NCBI GenBank assembly: GCA_947254705.1
Contig: CAMYCX010000003.1
Coordinates: 1 to 39,374 of the forward strand
Reading direction: 5' to 3'
Length of the DNA stretch: 39,374 bases
DNA from: an uncultured Veillonellaceae bacterium
GTDB lineage: Bacteria; Bacillota; Negativicutes; Veillonellales; Negativicoccaceae
The translations under genes were made by a program, and so were the position numbers. The notes beneath the pieces are model-generated. The model saw only the letters and a program-made list of their open reading frames with translations, had not been told where the DNA came from and made no database searches. Positions 1 to 7,885 of this stretch are shown piece by piece (position 1 is the first letter of the stretch; every line of letters starts with the position of its first letter).

Positions 1-571
1 TATCTTCGATGGCAGCTTTGTCCTTGGCATGGATGTCGACTTCCGGTTCGATGATGGGGACAAATCCTGCCGCAATGATTTGGCGGGCGTAGTCAAATTG
101 TTGTTCGACGATACGGCGGATGCCGTCTTCGTTCCGTTCTTTGATGACGGAGCGCATTTTCGTACCGAAGATATGTCGTTCTTTCGCTTGCGCGAGAAGG
201 GCGTCGAGTTCTTTCATCGGTTTCATCAGCTGGACACCGTCGTGTTCTTCCGCGAGTCCTTCGTCGACTTTCAAAATCGGAATGATGCCTTTGTTCCAGA
301 GGTAGTCGGCGGTGTATTCGCCGTCAATTTTGGAGTTCATCGTGATTTTGAACAAGATAGCGGCAAGGATTTTTTCCGAGGTAAAGGCCGGACTCTGAAT
401 AATCCGTGTGCGCATCTGATGGACGAGGTCAAACATTTCTTCTTCGTTGCGGTACGCCGTTTCGGGAATTCCGTACAGGCGCAGCGCCTTCGGCGTGGAG
501 CCGCCGCTTTGGTCGAGTGCCGCGACAAATCCGTCGGCACGGGTCATGCGTTCAAGTTGTTGTTGGTTCAT
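1..571 (-). CDS. fda: Fructose-bisphosphate aldolase class I (5' part, runs off the window)
   Basis: Only the first 190 codons are in the window; the gene continues past base 1. The translation begins MNQQQLERMTRADGFVAALD and contains DQSGGSTPKAL (about residues 20-30), MRTRIIQSP, SEKILAAILF, GTKMRSVIK and IIEPEVDIH. This is the pattern of the monomer-type class I aldolase of Staphylococcus carnosus and other Firmicutes (about 295 aa), which cleaves fructose 1,6-bisphosphate to DHAP and glyceraldehyde 3-phosphate through a Schiff-base lysine in cytoplasmic glycolysis/gluconeogenesis. The lysine lies in the missing C-terminal part. The start is the ATG at 571, behind a strong AAGGAGG site and an extended -10 element. 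It follows the HerA-like gene on the same strand after 68 bp and probably has its own promoter. Family assignment is secure; physiological direction is unknown. Confidence 0.93.
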   Translation of the reverse strand, partial: MNQQQLERMTRADGFVAALDQSGGSTPKALRLYGIPETAYRNEEEMFDLVHQMRTRIIQSPAFTSEKILAAILFKITMNSKIDGEYTADYLWNKGIIPILKVDEGLAEEHDGVQLMKPMKELDALLAQAKERHIFGTKMRSVIKERNEDGIRRIVEQQFDYARQIIAAGFVPIIEPEVDIHAKDKAAIED

Positions 572-599
572 GGTACGCCTCCTTAATGATGTTGTGTAT

Positions 600-608
600 A
601 GTATACCA
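600..608 (-). promoter_or_regulatory. Extended -10 promoter for fda
   Basis: On the minus strand the sequence reads TGGTATACT, a TGn-extended -10 hexamer, about 29 bp upstream of the aldolase ATG. No convincing -35 hexamer is seen at 17 bp spacing, as expected for extended -10 promoters. Predicted by eye only. Confidence 0.6.
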
Positions 609-639
609 TATTGCGACGTTTCGCGTACATGATATCCGC

Positions 640-2067
640 TCAGCGTCGGCGGAAAAAGGTGTCGAGTATGCCGCGGGCGATTTCCCGACCGATGGTGCGG
701 GTGACGGTGTTGAACATGGAGTCGATGCCTTTTTCCACGTAGGTTTTCGGCGGCCGTCCGCGGCGGGGCGTCGCGGTGTCGTCGGTTGCGGGCGGTGCGG
801 ATCGGCGTTCGTCGGCAAGTGTTTCATAGGCGGAGTAACGGTCGACACTGTCCCGATAGGTCGTATACAGGGGGGATTCGGTGACGAGACGGCGGTATTC
901 GTCGTCGGTGAGCGGAGTAAATGAGGACGCCGGGGGGATGATGAGGACTTTTTCCACGGGTTGCGGGCGTCCCGTTTCGTCGAGCAGGGAGATCAGCGCT
1001 TCGCCTGTACGCAGGGCGGTGAGCTCCTGTTCAACGTCGATGGCGGGGTTGGCGCGGAAGGTTTCCGCCACGGCGCGCAAGGTTTTTTGTTCGCGTGGCG
1101 AGTAGGCGCGCAGTTGGTGGATGATCCGATTACCCAGTTGGTTCAGTACGCTGTCGGGAATATCGAGCGGGTTTTGGGTGACGAAAAAGACACCGACGCC
1201 TTTCGAGCGGATCAGACGCACGACTTGTTCGATACGGGTGCGAATGGCATTCGGCATATCCGCGGTAAAGAGCAGATGCGCTTCATCGAAGAAAAAGACG
1301 AGCTTGGGTTTGTCGGGATTGCCGACTTCGGGCAGGGCGGCAAAAAGTTCGGAGAGCAGCCACAGCAGGAACATCGCATAGAGTACCGGCTCGTGGAGCA
1401 GCCGCTTGCTGTTGATGACGTTGATCATACCGCTGCCGCCCGTATCGGTACGGAGCAGGTCTTCAATGCGAACAGCGGGTTCTCCGAAGAATGTCGCGGC
1501 GCCGTTGTCGTCCAGTACAAGCAGTTTGCGCTGCAGTGCGGCGATCGTTTGCGGAGCGATGCGGCCGTAGGTGAGCGAGTATTCCTTGGCGTGTTCGCCG
1601 ATGTGGGTGAGCAGGCTGCGCAGGTCTTTGGCATCGAGCAGCAGCAGGCGGTGTTCGTCGGCGATTTTGAATGCCATTCGCAGTACGTCGGATTGCGTAT
1701 CGTTCAGTTCGAGCAGACGCGAGAGCAGCAGCGGCCCCATTTCCGAGACGGTTACACGCAGCGGCAAGCCTTCTTCACCGTAGACGTCCCAGAGCGTGAC
1801 GGGAAAGCGACGGAAGGAGAAGTCGGTGATGCCGAGTTCGTCAAGCCGTGCTTGCAGTGCGGGGTTCATGCTGCCCGCTCGGCAGAGATTGGCGAGATCG
1901 CCTTTGACATCGGCGACAACGGTCGGTACGCCGAGGGCACTGAATTGTTCGCAGAGTACTTTGAGTGTGACGGTCTTGCCCGTGCCGGTCGCACCGGCAA
2001 TCAGACCGTGCTGATTGGCTTTGTCGGGGCGCAAGAAGGTCTGTGCGCCGAGTCGGATATGATTCAT
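640..2067 (-). CDS. HerA-like ATPase, DUF853 family
   Basis: 475-residue P-loop ATPase of the HerA/FtsK superfamily, DUF853 (YjgR-like) branch. Walker A GATGTGKT is at about residues 25-32, preceded by NQHGLIAG, and Walker B LVFFFDEAH is near residue 285. The motif KGVGVFFVTQNPLDIPD after Walker B is characteristic of the branch. A charged, proline-rich stretch (about 430-450) links to a C-terminal segment ending GREIARGILDTFFRRR, also typical. An ATG further upstream would extend it to 2157, but the ATG at 2067 has AAGGGAGGTT just before it and begins MNHIRLGAQ, the usual N-terminus, so I chose 2067. The cellular role of this family is not firmly established; DNA pumping or helicase function is inferred from HerA homology. 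It is divergent from the GIY-YIG gene. Confidence 0.92.
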   Translation of the reverse strand: MNHIRLGAQTFLRPDKANQHGLIAGATGTGKTVTLKVLCEQFSALGVPTVVADVKGDLANLCRAGSMNPALQARLDELGITDFSFRRFPVTLWDVYGEEGLPLRVTVSEMGPLLLSRLLELNDTQSDVLRMAFKIADEHRLLLLDAKDLRSLLTHIGEHAKEYSLTYGRIAPQTIAALQRKLLVLDDNGAATFFGEPAVRIEDLLRTDTGGSGMINVINSKRLLHEPVLYAMFLLWLLSELFAALPEVGNPDKPKLVFFFDEAHLLFTADMPNAIRTRIEQVVRLIRSKGVGVFFVTQNPLDIPDSVLNQLGNRIIHQLRAYSPREQKTLRAVAETFRANPAIDVEQELTALRTGEALISLLDETGRPQPVEKVLIIPPASSFTPLTDDEYRRLVTESPLYTTYRDSVDRYSAYETLADERRSAPPATDDTATPRRGRPPKTYVEKGIDSMFNTVTRTIGREIARGILDTFFRRR

Positions 2068-2091
2068 GGATATAACCTCCCTTATACCGTT

Positions 2092-2100
2092 ATCATAGCA
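2092..2100 (-). promoter_or_regulatory. Extended -10 promoter for the HerA-like ATPase gene
   Basis: The minus strand reads TGCTATGAT at 2100-2092, giving a predicted start near 2085, just upstream of the AAGGGAGGTT ribosome-binding site. It lies back to back with the plus-strand promoter at 2136-2144, forming a compact divergent promoter region. Confidence 0.55.
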
Positions 2101-2135
2101 TATGCCGGGGAAGGTGCGAAGGCGGAAATGATTTT

Positions 2136-2144
2136 TGGTATAAT
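2136..2144 (+). promoter_or_regulatory. Extended -10 promoter for the GIY-YIG gene
   Basis: TGGTATAAT is a perfect TGn-extended -10, 29 bp upstream of the ATG at 2174. The -35 region (TGCGAA near 2115) matches the consensus poorly. Confidence 0.6.
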
Positions 2145-2173
2145 ACAAGAAGTGCAAGGGAGAGGAAGAGGCG

Positions 2174-2470
2174 ATGTATTACACGTATATCCTGTGTTGC
2201 GCGGACGGTACGTATTATACGGGGTTCACGACGGATGTGGCGGCGCGGGTCGAGCAGCACAACGCGGGCAAAGGGGCCAAGTATACGCGGTCGCGGTTGC
2301 CGGTGCGGGCGGTGTGGCGGACGGCGTGGCCGACGGCGCATGAGGCGCGCAGTTGTGAGTGGCATTTGAAACGTTTGACGCGACGGGAAAAGGAGTGTCT
2401 TGTCCGATGTGCGCCGGACACGCCAGCGTATCGCGCCGTATGGGAGCGGATTGTGGCGCGTGTCAAGTAG
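2174..2470 (+). CDS. GIY-YIG nuclease family protein (YhbQ/UPF0213-like)
   Basis: 98-residue single-domain GIY-YIG protein. The N-terminus MYYTYILCCADGTYYTG carries the two signature halves (YTYIL and YYTG), followed by the helix with the conserved arginine (ARVEQHNAGKGAKYTRSR) and the conserved glutamate and basic residues in EARSCEWHLKRLTRREKECL. This matches the small stand-alone YhbQ/UPF0213 proteins of 90-100 aa, cytoplasmic and thought to act as structure-selective nucleases, with roles that are poorly defined. The start is the ATG at 2174 after GGGAGAGGAAGAGG. It is divergent from the HerA-like ATPase and upstream of cdaA, which has its own promoter just after this stop codon, so functional linkage to cdaA is not implied. 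Confidence 0.9.
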   Translation: MYYTYILCCADGTYYTGFTTDVAARVEQHNAGKGAKYTRSRLPVRAVWRTAWPTAHEARSCEWHLKRLTRREKECLVRCAPDTPAYRAVWERIVARVK

Positions 2471-2490
2471 TCACGTCGACGGTGGTCGTG

Positions 2491-2499
2491 TGCTATAAT
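2491..2499 (+). promoter_or_regulatory. Extended -10 promoter for cdaA-ybbR-glmM
   Basis: TGCTATAAT lies 30 bp before the cdaA ATG, in the gap after the GIY-YIG gene. No good -35 is seen. It would drive the three-gene cdaA operon ending at the terminator at 5649-5685. Confidence 0.65.
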
Positions 2500-2529
2500 A
2501 TCACTAGTATACACAGGACGGGAGAGCAT

Positions 2530-3354
2530 ATGATGATGCAATTACAGGGACTGCTGACAACGATACGGATACTCGATATGGTCGATATTCTGGTCGTGGC
2601 GGTTATTTTATATCAGATGTATTATATGATTCGCGGTACGCGGGCCATTACGCTGCTCAAGGGGCTATTGGTGATCGGTGTGTTCAGCATTGCCAGCAAA
2701 TGGCTGGATCTGCACGTAGTGAATTGGCTGCTGGAAAAGGCGATGACGGTGCTGATCGTGGCATTGCCGATCGTGTTTCAGCCGGAGTTGCGCAAGGCGC
2801 TGGAGCAGTTGGGACGCGGACGGTTTATCAGCCGCAGCTCGATTGTCGATGACGATGAGTTGAATCGGGTGATCGACAGTGTCGTGCATGCCTGCGAGGC
2901 GATGGCGAAGAAAAAAATCGGTGCGTTGATGGTATTTGAACGCTCGGTCGGGCTGGGTGATTTCAATGATACGGGGATCTACCTTGATGCGATCGTCAGT
3001 GAGGAGTTGCTCGTTAATATTTTTATTCCCAAGACACCGTTACATGACGGTGCAGTGATCATTCGCGATAATCGGGTGGTGGCGGCGGGGTGTCTGCTGC
3101 CGCTGACGCAGGATCAGACCTTGTCGAGCGAGCTGGGCACGCGGCACCGTGCGGCGATCGGGCTGACGGAGCAGGCGGACGCATTGGTCGTGGTCGTCAG
3201 TGAGGAAACGGGAACGATTTCGTACGCGTACGCGGGGCATATTTATCGTCATTTTGACGGAGACAATTTGCGCAATATGTTGCGAAACTATTTGCTGAAG
3301 AGCGGAGAACGTTTTTCCGTACTCAGTGATATGTTGAAATGGAGGAACAAATGA
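2530..3354 (+). CDS. cdaA: Diadenylate cyclase CdaA
   Basis: 274-residue membrane-bound diadenylate cyclase that makes cyclic di-AMP from two ATP. Three hydrophobic segments (about 15-33, 40-58 and 66-84) are followed by the DAC domain. The catalytic DGA motif is at 173-175 (PLHDGAVII) and RHR at 205-207 (GTRHRAAIG), both intact. Length agrees with B. subtilis CdaA (273 aa). The start is the first of three consecutive ATGs at 2530, five bases after GGAG; a longer in-frame ORF extends upstream into the GIY-YIG gene but lacks family similarity. The stop codon overlaps the ybbR start by 4 bp (ATGA), and glmM follows, reproducing the conserved cdaA-cdaR-glmM operon whose products form a complex linking c-di-AMP to wall synthesis and osmotic balance. 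A c-di-AMP riboswitch is found near 34585. Confidence 0.97.
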   Translation: MMMQLQGLLTTIRILDMVDILVVAVILYQMYYMIRGTRAITLLKGLLVIGVFSIASKWLDLHVVNWLLEKAMTVLIVALPIVFQPELRKALEQLGRGRFISRSSIVDDDELNRVIDSVVHACEAMAKKKIGALMVFERSVGLGDFNDTGIYLDAIVSEELLVNIFIPKTPLHDGAVIIRDNRVVAAGCLLPLTQDQTLSSELGTRHRAAIGLTEQADALVVVVSEETGTISYAYAGHIYRHFDGDNLRNMLRNYLLKSGERFSVLSDMLKWRNK

Positions 3355-4274
3355 AGTTACGACCGGACGGAAACTGGATGGCCAAAATCATATGTCTGGT
3401 CATTGCCGTAGTGTTGTGGTTGTTTATCATGAATGAACAAAATCCGGTGATCGAGGGGCAATATACCGTGCCGGTGTCAATGACGGGATTGCCGTCGTCG
3501 CTGGTGGCCAAGGGCGTACCGGATACGGTAACGGTGAAGTTGCGTATGCAGCGGAATACCATGTTGGCGTTGCGTGAGTCGGATATTTATGCGGATGTGG
3601 ATTTGTCGCATACGGAACCCGGAGAGTATCCGCAGCAACGGATACGGATTACGGTGCCGCAAGGGGTCGAGGTGATCGGGCAGACACCGGCGGAATTTAC
3701 GCTGCATGTGGAAAATTTTGTGGTACGGACGTTGCCGGTGGCGGTACATATTATTGGGAAGCCGGATGACGGATATGAGGCGAAAGCAGATACATTGGTA
3801 CCGGATTCGGTGACGGTATCGGGGGCATCAGGAACGTTGGATCGGATTGTTACGGTGACGGCGACGGTGACGGCGAACGGTCATCAAGTACCGTTTCAGA
3901 CGATGGCACCGATGGAGGCCCGCGATCAGAACGGTACTATCGTGCGCGACGTTCATATCGTGCCGGAGAGCGTGTTGGTAAAAGTGAAAGTGACCCGGAC
4001 GGACGGCCGGTTGGAGTTGCCGCTCAAGGCGCCGATTGTCGGTGAACCGGCAGCGGGTTACGGTGTCGGTGGGGTCGAAGTTATACCCGATCGGGTCATG
4101 ATTCAGTCGTTGTCGGATACCGTACAGGGGCAGGAGGATTGGCGGTTGCGGCCGATTTCCGTGGCGGGAGCGACGGAAGATATCGTCACGCAAGTGCCGA
4201 TACCGGTACCGGCCGGCGGAACCGCCGAGCCGCGAATGGCGGAAGTACATGTGCGGATTGTACCGCAAACTTAA
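3351..4274 (+). CDS. ybbR: YbbR/CdaR-domain protein, CdaA regulator
   Basis: 307-residue extracytoplasmic protein with one N-terminal transmembrane segment (about residues 10-27, AKIICLVIAVVLWLFIMN) followed by tandem YbbR domains. Repeated beta-rich units are recognisable, for example VPVSMTGLPSSLVAKGVPDTV, PVAVHIIGKPDDGYEA and LPLKAPIVGEPAAGYG. The B. subtilis homologue CdaR (about 480 aa, four domains) regulates CdaA; this one is shorter, with about three units. The start at 3351 overlaps the cdaA stop and has GGAGG ten bases upstream. It lies 12 bp before glmM, so co-transcription is near certain. Function is inferred from family and operon context. Confidence 0.93.
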   Translation: MKLRPDGNWMAKIICLVIAVVLWLFIMNEQNPVIEGQYTVPVSMTGLPSSLVAKGVPDTVTVKLRMQRNTMLALRESDIYADVDLSHTEPGEYPQQRIRITVPQGVEVIGQTPAEFTLHVENFVVRTLPVAVHIIGKPDDGYEAKADTLVPDSVTVSGASGTLDRIVTVTATVTANGHQVPFQTMAPMEARDQNGTIVRDVHIVPESVLVKVKVTRTDGRLELPLKAPIVGEPAAGYGVGGVEVIPDRVMIQSLSDTVQGQEDWRLRPISVAGATEDIVTQVPIPVPAGGTAEPRMAEVHVRIVPQT

Positions 4275-4286
4275 CGGAGGACAGAT

Positions 4287-5636
4287 ATGGCACGATTATT
4301 CGGAACGGACGGTGTTCGCGGCGTGGTCAATGATACGCTGACACCGGAGTTGGCGTTTCATTTGGGCCGGGTCGCGGCGACGTATTTCAGCCGTCAGCAC
4401 ACGGCACCGCGGTTTTTGATCGGACGGGATACCCGTATTTCGGGAACGATGTTGATGGCGGCACTAGCGGCGGGCATTTGCTCGGTCGGCGGCGCGGTTG
4501 ATGATGCCGGGGTGATCCCGACACCGGGGGTAGCGTATTTGACGAAGCGGGGACGGTATGCCGCCGGGGTGATGATTTCCGCCTCGCATAATCCGTTCCC
4601 TGATAACGGAATCAAGTTTTTTGATTCGCAAGGGTTCAAGTTGCCCGATGAGACGGAAGATGAATTGGAATTGATGTTGCGTCAGACCGTTATGGCGGAG
4701 TATACTCGTCCGACCGGGGCGGATATCGGCGTGATTACTCCGCGGCCGGATTTGGTGCAGAGGTATATTGATTATGTGGTCGCAACGGCACCGGTACGGT
4801 TGGACGGTATGAAAATCGTAACGGATACGGCGAACGGTGCGGCGAGCACGGTAACACCCAAAGTGTTGGAAACGCTCGGAGCTACGGTCATTGCACTCAG
4901 TGCGGAGCCGAACGGGGTCAATATCAATGACGATTGCGGTTCGACTCATCCCGCCCGTTTGCAGGAAGCGGTGAAGGCGCACGGCGCAGCGGCGGGAATT
5001 GCCAATGACGGCGATGCGGATCGCTGCATTATGGTAGATGAACACGGCGCACTGGTGGACGGCGATCGAATTTTGTATTTGTGCGCATTGCATTTACAAG
5101 CGCATGACGCATTGCCTGATAATACGGTGGTCGCAACGGTCATGAGCAATATCGGTCTGGAAAAGTCGTTAGCGACGTCGGGGATTCATCTGGAGCGGAC
5201 GGCCGTCGGGGATCGGTATGTCCTCGAACGGATGCGTGAGCACGGCTATATGCTCGGCGGTGAGCAGTCGGGACATGTGATTTTCCTGCGGCATAATACG
5301 ACGGGAGACGGCGTGCTGACGGCGGTGCAGGTGCTCGGTATGATGCGTGAGCGTCACGCCACAATGGGCGAATTAACCGCGGGACTGGTGATTTATCCGC
5401 AGCTGTTGGTTAATGTACCGACGGTCGACAAGCATGCGTGGGAAAGTGATCCCGTGGTGCAGGCGGCGATTGCCGCCGGTACGGATGAGCTCGGCGATGA
5501 CGGGCACATTCTGGTGCGGGCATCGGGGACGGAGTCATTGGTGCGGGTGATGGCGGAAGGGCCGTCGGAAGAGCAGTTGAAGCGTATTGTCGGTGAGATT
5601 GCCGATGCGATTGCGCGCGACTCTCTTGCCAAGTGA
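4287..5636 (+). CDS. glmM: Phosphoglucosamine mutase GlmM
   Basis: 449-residue cytoplasmic enzyme converting glucosamine 6-phosphate to glucosamine 1-phosphate, the precursor of UDP-GlcNAc for peptidoglycan. The N-terminus MARLFGTDGVRGVVND is diagnostic. The phosphoserine loop is ISASHNP with Ser100, the metal-binding loop NDGDADRC lies near residue 240, the sugar-binding loop GGEQSGH follows, and the phosphate-binding RASGTESLVRV is near the C-terminus. All four are intact and the length matches the family. GGAGG precedes the ATG at 4287. It is the last gene of the cdaA operon; in other Firmicutes GlmM binds and inhibits CdaA. A strong terminator follows 12 bp after the stop. Confidence 0.98.
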   Translation: MARLFGTDGVRGVVNDTLTPELAFHLGRVAATYFSRQHTAPRFLIGRDTRISGTMLMAALAAGICSVGGAVDDAGVIPTPGVAYLTKRGRYAAGVMISASHNPFPDNGIKFFDSQGFKLPDETEDELELMLRQTVMAEYTRPTGADIGVITPRPDLVQRYIDYVVATAPVRLDGMKIVTDTANGAASTVTPKVLETLGATVIALSAEPNGVNINDDCGSTHPARLQEAVKAHGAAAGIANDGDADRCIMVDEHGALVDGDRILYLCALHLQAHDALPDNTVVATVMSNIGLEKSLATSGIHLERTAVGDRYVLERMREHGYMLGGEQSGHVIFLRHNTTGDGVLTAVQVLGMMRERHATMGELTAGLVIYPQLLVNVPTVDKHAWESDPVVQAAIAAGTDELGDDGHILVRASGTESLVRVMAEGPSEEQLKRIVGEIADAIARDSLAK

Positions 5637-5648
5637 GAAAAGAACGGG

Positions 5649-5685
5649 ACGTCCGTGCGAACATGGTTCGCGCGGACGTTTTTTT
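5649..5685 (+). terminator. Rho-independent terminator after glmM
   Basis: A 14-bp stem (5649-5662 with 5666-5679, one wobble pair) with an ATG trinucleotide loop is followed by a run of seven T. It closes the cdaA-ybbR-glmM operon. Confidence 0.92.
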
Positions 5686-5714
5686 GTGTACGGATATGCG
5701 GTGAGTTTCATTTT

Positions 5715-5755
5715 CGTTACGATTACAATACAAGGCGTTTTTTGCAATCGTAACG
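5715..5755. repeat. Inverted repeat upstream of recJ, possible operator
   Basis: CGTTACGATT at 5715-5724 is repeated as its exact reverse complement AATCGTAACG at 5746-5755, with 21 bp between. A further related element, GTTAACGAATG, is at 5767-5777. It sits in the 236-bp AT-rich gap between the glmM terminator and recJ, which holds no gene that I can support. No T-tract follows, so it is unlikely to be a terminator. The half-site resembles Zur-type metal-regulator half-sites in sequence, but the two halves are in the opposite order, so no regulator is named. Confidence 0.6.
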
Positions 5756-5827
5756 GAAAAACAAACGTTAACGAATGAAAAAATATGAGGTAACTTGTGT
5801 TTTCGGGTGGTAAATGAGAATGAAAAG

Positions 5828-5836
5828 TGATAAAAT
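5828..5836 (+). promoter_or_regulatory. Extended -10 promoter for recJ and the downstream run
   Basis: TGATAAAAT (TGn plus a five-of-six -10 match) lies 37 bp upstream of the recJ ATG, after the dyad at 5715-5755. The -35 match is poor. It could serve the tightly packed genes from recJ onward. Confidence 0.45.
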
Positions 5837-5872
5837 AGTAGTAAATAACAAGAATTGAGAATGTGAGGCAGA

Positions 5873-7885
5873 ATGGAAAAGAAGTGGATTGCGCGGCCGC
5901 GATGTGCCGCATCGCCGGATGTCGTCAAGGCGTTCGGTTTGCATCCGATCGTGGCGGAGATGATGGCGGCGCGAGGTGTGACGGATGCGGCGGCAGCGGA
6001 GCGTTTTTTACATGCCGGCTTACAGGATCGCTATGATCCGTTTTTGATGAAGGGCATGACCGCTGCCGTGGAACGAATCCGAGCGGCGTTGGCGGCGGAA
6101 GAAAAGATAGTCGTTTACGGCGACTATGATGTGGACGGGATTACGTCGACATCGGTTTTGTTGCGTTGTTTGCGGGCGCTCGGTGCACAGGCGGAGTATT
6201 ATATTCCCGATCGGCAGGAAGGGTACGGTCTTCACGCGGACGCGTTGGAGCGTTTGATTGCCGAAGGAACGGGATTGATTATTACGGTGGATTGCGGGAT
6301 CAGCGCGGTGGATTTGATCGGTGCGTTTCGTGAGCGAGTGGATATCATCGTGACGGATCATCACAATCCGGGGGCGGAGTTGCCGCCCGCCGTGGCAGTG
6401 CTGGACCATAAGCAGGAAGGGTGCGGGTATCCCGACAAAAATCTGGCCGGGGTCGGTATGGCGTATACGTTGTGTCGGGCGTTGTGGCAGACGCTGCGCG
6501 GCGATGATTATACCGCCGATGTGGAACTTGTCGCACTCGGTACGGTGGCGGATGTCGTCGCATTGACAAATGAAAATCGGATTTATGTACGCGAAGGATT
6601 GCGCCGTATGGCCCATTCGCAAAATGAGGGGTTGCGTGCTTTGCTGGACGTGTGCGGGATTGCACATGATGCAGTCACGTCGGAGCGAATCGGTTTTTCG
6701 TTGGCACCGCGACTGAATGCGGCCGGACGTCTGGCGCATGCCGGTTTGGGCGTATCATTGCTGATGGCACAGGATCGTGAAACGGCACAAAAACTGGCGC
6801 AGCAGCTGTTTGATTTGAACGGCGAACGCCAAAGTAAAGAGCGCGCGTTGTTTGCGGAGGCGGAAGAACGATTGGCGGCATTGGGTGAAGAGATGTCGTA
6901 TGCCTTGGTGGTGGACGGTGAGGGGTGGCATCCCGGCGTCATCGGGATTGTCGCGTCGCGTTTGGTGGAACGGTATTATCGTCCGGTAGTGATGATTTCC
7001 ATTGACGGGGATATCGGCAAAGGATCATGTCGCAGCATACCGGGGTTTGATATATTTCGTGCGCTTTCGGCGTGTGCGGACTTGCTGATCCAGTACGGCG
7101 GTCATACACAGGCGGCAGGATTTTCCGTCCGCAAAGAGCATATTCCGGAGTTGCGTGCTCGACTGAACCGGCTGGCGACAGAAACGCTGACGGCGGATGA
7201 TTTGATTCCCGTGTTAGAAGTAGAGCGGGAGTTAAAATTGGCGGATATTAATCTTGATTTCATTACCGCCGTGGAAATGTTGGAACCTTTCGGTGAGGAA
7301 AACCCCGCACCGTTGTTCATGACACACGGTGCGCAGATCGCACAGATACGGCGCATCGGAGCTGAGCGTACTCATCTCAAATTGCAGTTGGTGCAGGACG
7401 GAGTCGGGTGCGATGCGGTCGGTTGGGGGTACGGCGATCGCGTATCGGAGTTGTTTGCGGGGGATCGGATCGGAGCGGTGTATGCACTGCAGAAAAACGA
7501 GTGGCAGGGGCAGACCACGGTACAGGCCGTGTTGCGTGATTTGGCGCTCGAAGAAGAAACGCCGATCGTGCTGGATCGGGATCTGTTGGCGGCACTTTAT
7601 CCGCAGGTAAAATCAATGCTGACGGGGCGTGATTACGTGCCGGAGCAGATGAAACGAATTTTGGCGGAGCGGCATCACGGAGAATATTCTCCGCGAACAG
7701 TGGCGGTGGCGCTGCAAGTATTTACGGAGTTGGGCATTATCCGTCGGGATTGTACGGACGGCGATACGTTGTATCGCTGGGGCAACGTCGACGGGAAGCT
7801 TGATTTGGCGATGTCGTTGACGTATTTGCAATACAGTAAAGGAGGTGGCGGTCATGCAGGAAGTGGCGGTGAATCCGGCCTTTGA
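5873..7885 (+). CDS. recJ: Single-stranded-DNA-specific exonuclease RecJ
   Basis: 670-residue 5'-3' single-strand DNA exonuclease acting in recombination and mismatch/base excision repair. The DHH domain has DYDVDG at 84-89, VDCGIS near 139 and TDHHNPG with DHH at 162-164. The DHHA1 motif YGGHTQAAGF is near residue 410, followed by the OB-fold region and a Firmicutes-type C-terminal extension ending in a helical domain (SPRTVAVALQVFTELGII). Length lies between the E. coli (577) and B. subtilis (786) enzymes. The ATG at 5873 follows GTGAGGCAG. The last codons overlap the start of rel by 32 bp, so the C-terminal tail GGGGHAGSGGESGL is partly dictated by the rel ribosome-binding site. All catalytic motifs are intact. 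Confidence 0.96.
   Translation: MEKKWIARPRCAASPDVVKAFGLHPIVAEMMAARGVTDAAAAERFLHAGLQDRYDPFLMKGMTAAVERIRAALAAEEKIVVYGDYDVDGITSTSVLLRCLRALGAQAEYYIPDRQEGYGLHADALERLIAEGTGLIITVDCGISAVDLIGAFRERVDIIVTDHHNPGAELPPAVAVLDHKQEGCGYPDKNLAGVGMAYTLCRALWQTLRGDDYTADVELVALGTVADVVALTNENRIYVREGLRRMAHSQNEGLRALLDVCGIAHDAVTSERIGFSLAPRLNAAGRLAHAGLGVSLLMAQDRETAQKLAQQLFDLNGERQSKERALFAEAEERLAALGEEMSYALVVDGEGWHPGVIGIVASRLVERYYRPVVMISIDGDIGKGSCRSIPGFDIFRALSACADLLIQYGGHTQAAGFSVRKEHIPELRARLNRLATETLTADDLIPVLEVERELKLADINLDFITAVEMLEPFGEENPAPLFMTHGAQIAQIRRIGAERTHLKLQLVQDGVGCDAVGWGYGDRVSELFAGDRIGAVYALQKNEWQGQTTVQAVLRDLALEEETPIVLDRDLLAALYPQVKSMLTGRDYVPEQMKRILAERHHGEYSPRTVAVALQVFTELGIIRRDCTDGDTLYRWGNVDGKLDLAMSLTYLQYSKGGGGHAGSGGESGL

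Noticed and set aside
961..2343. 460-residue plus-strand ORF opposite the HerA-like gene
   Set aside because: It is the antisense shadow of the GC-rich ATPase gene, without recognisable motifs; the minus frame has Walker A and B and a strong ribosome-binding site.
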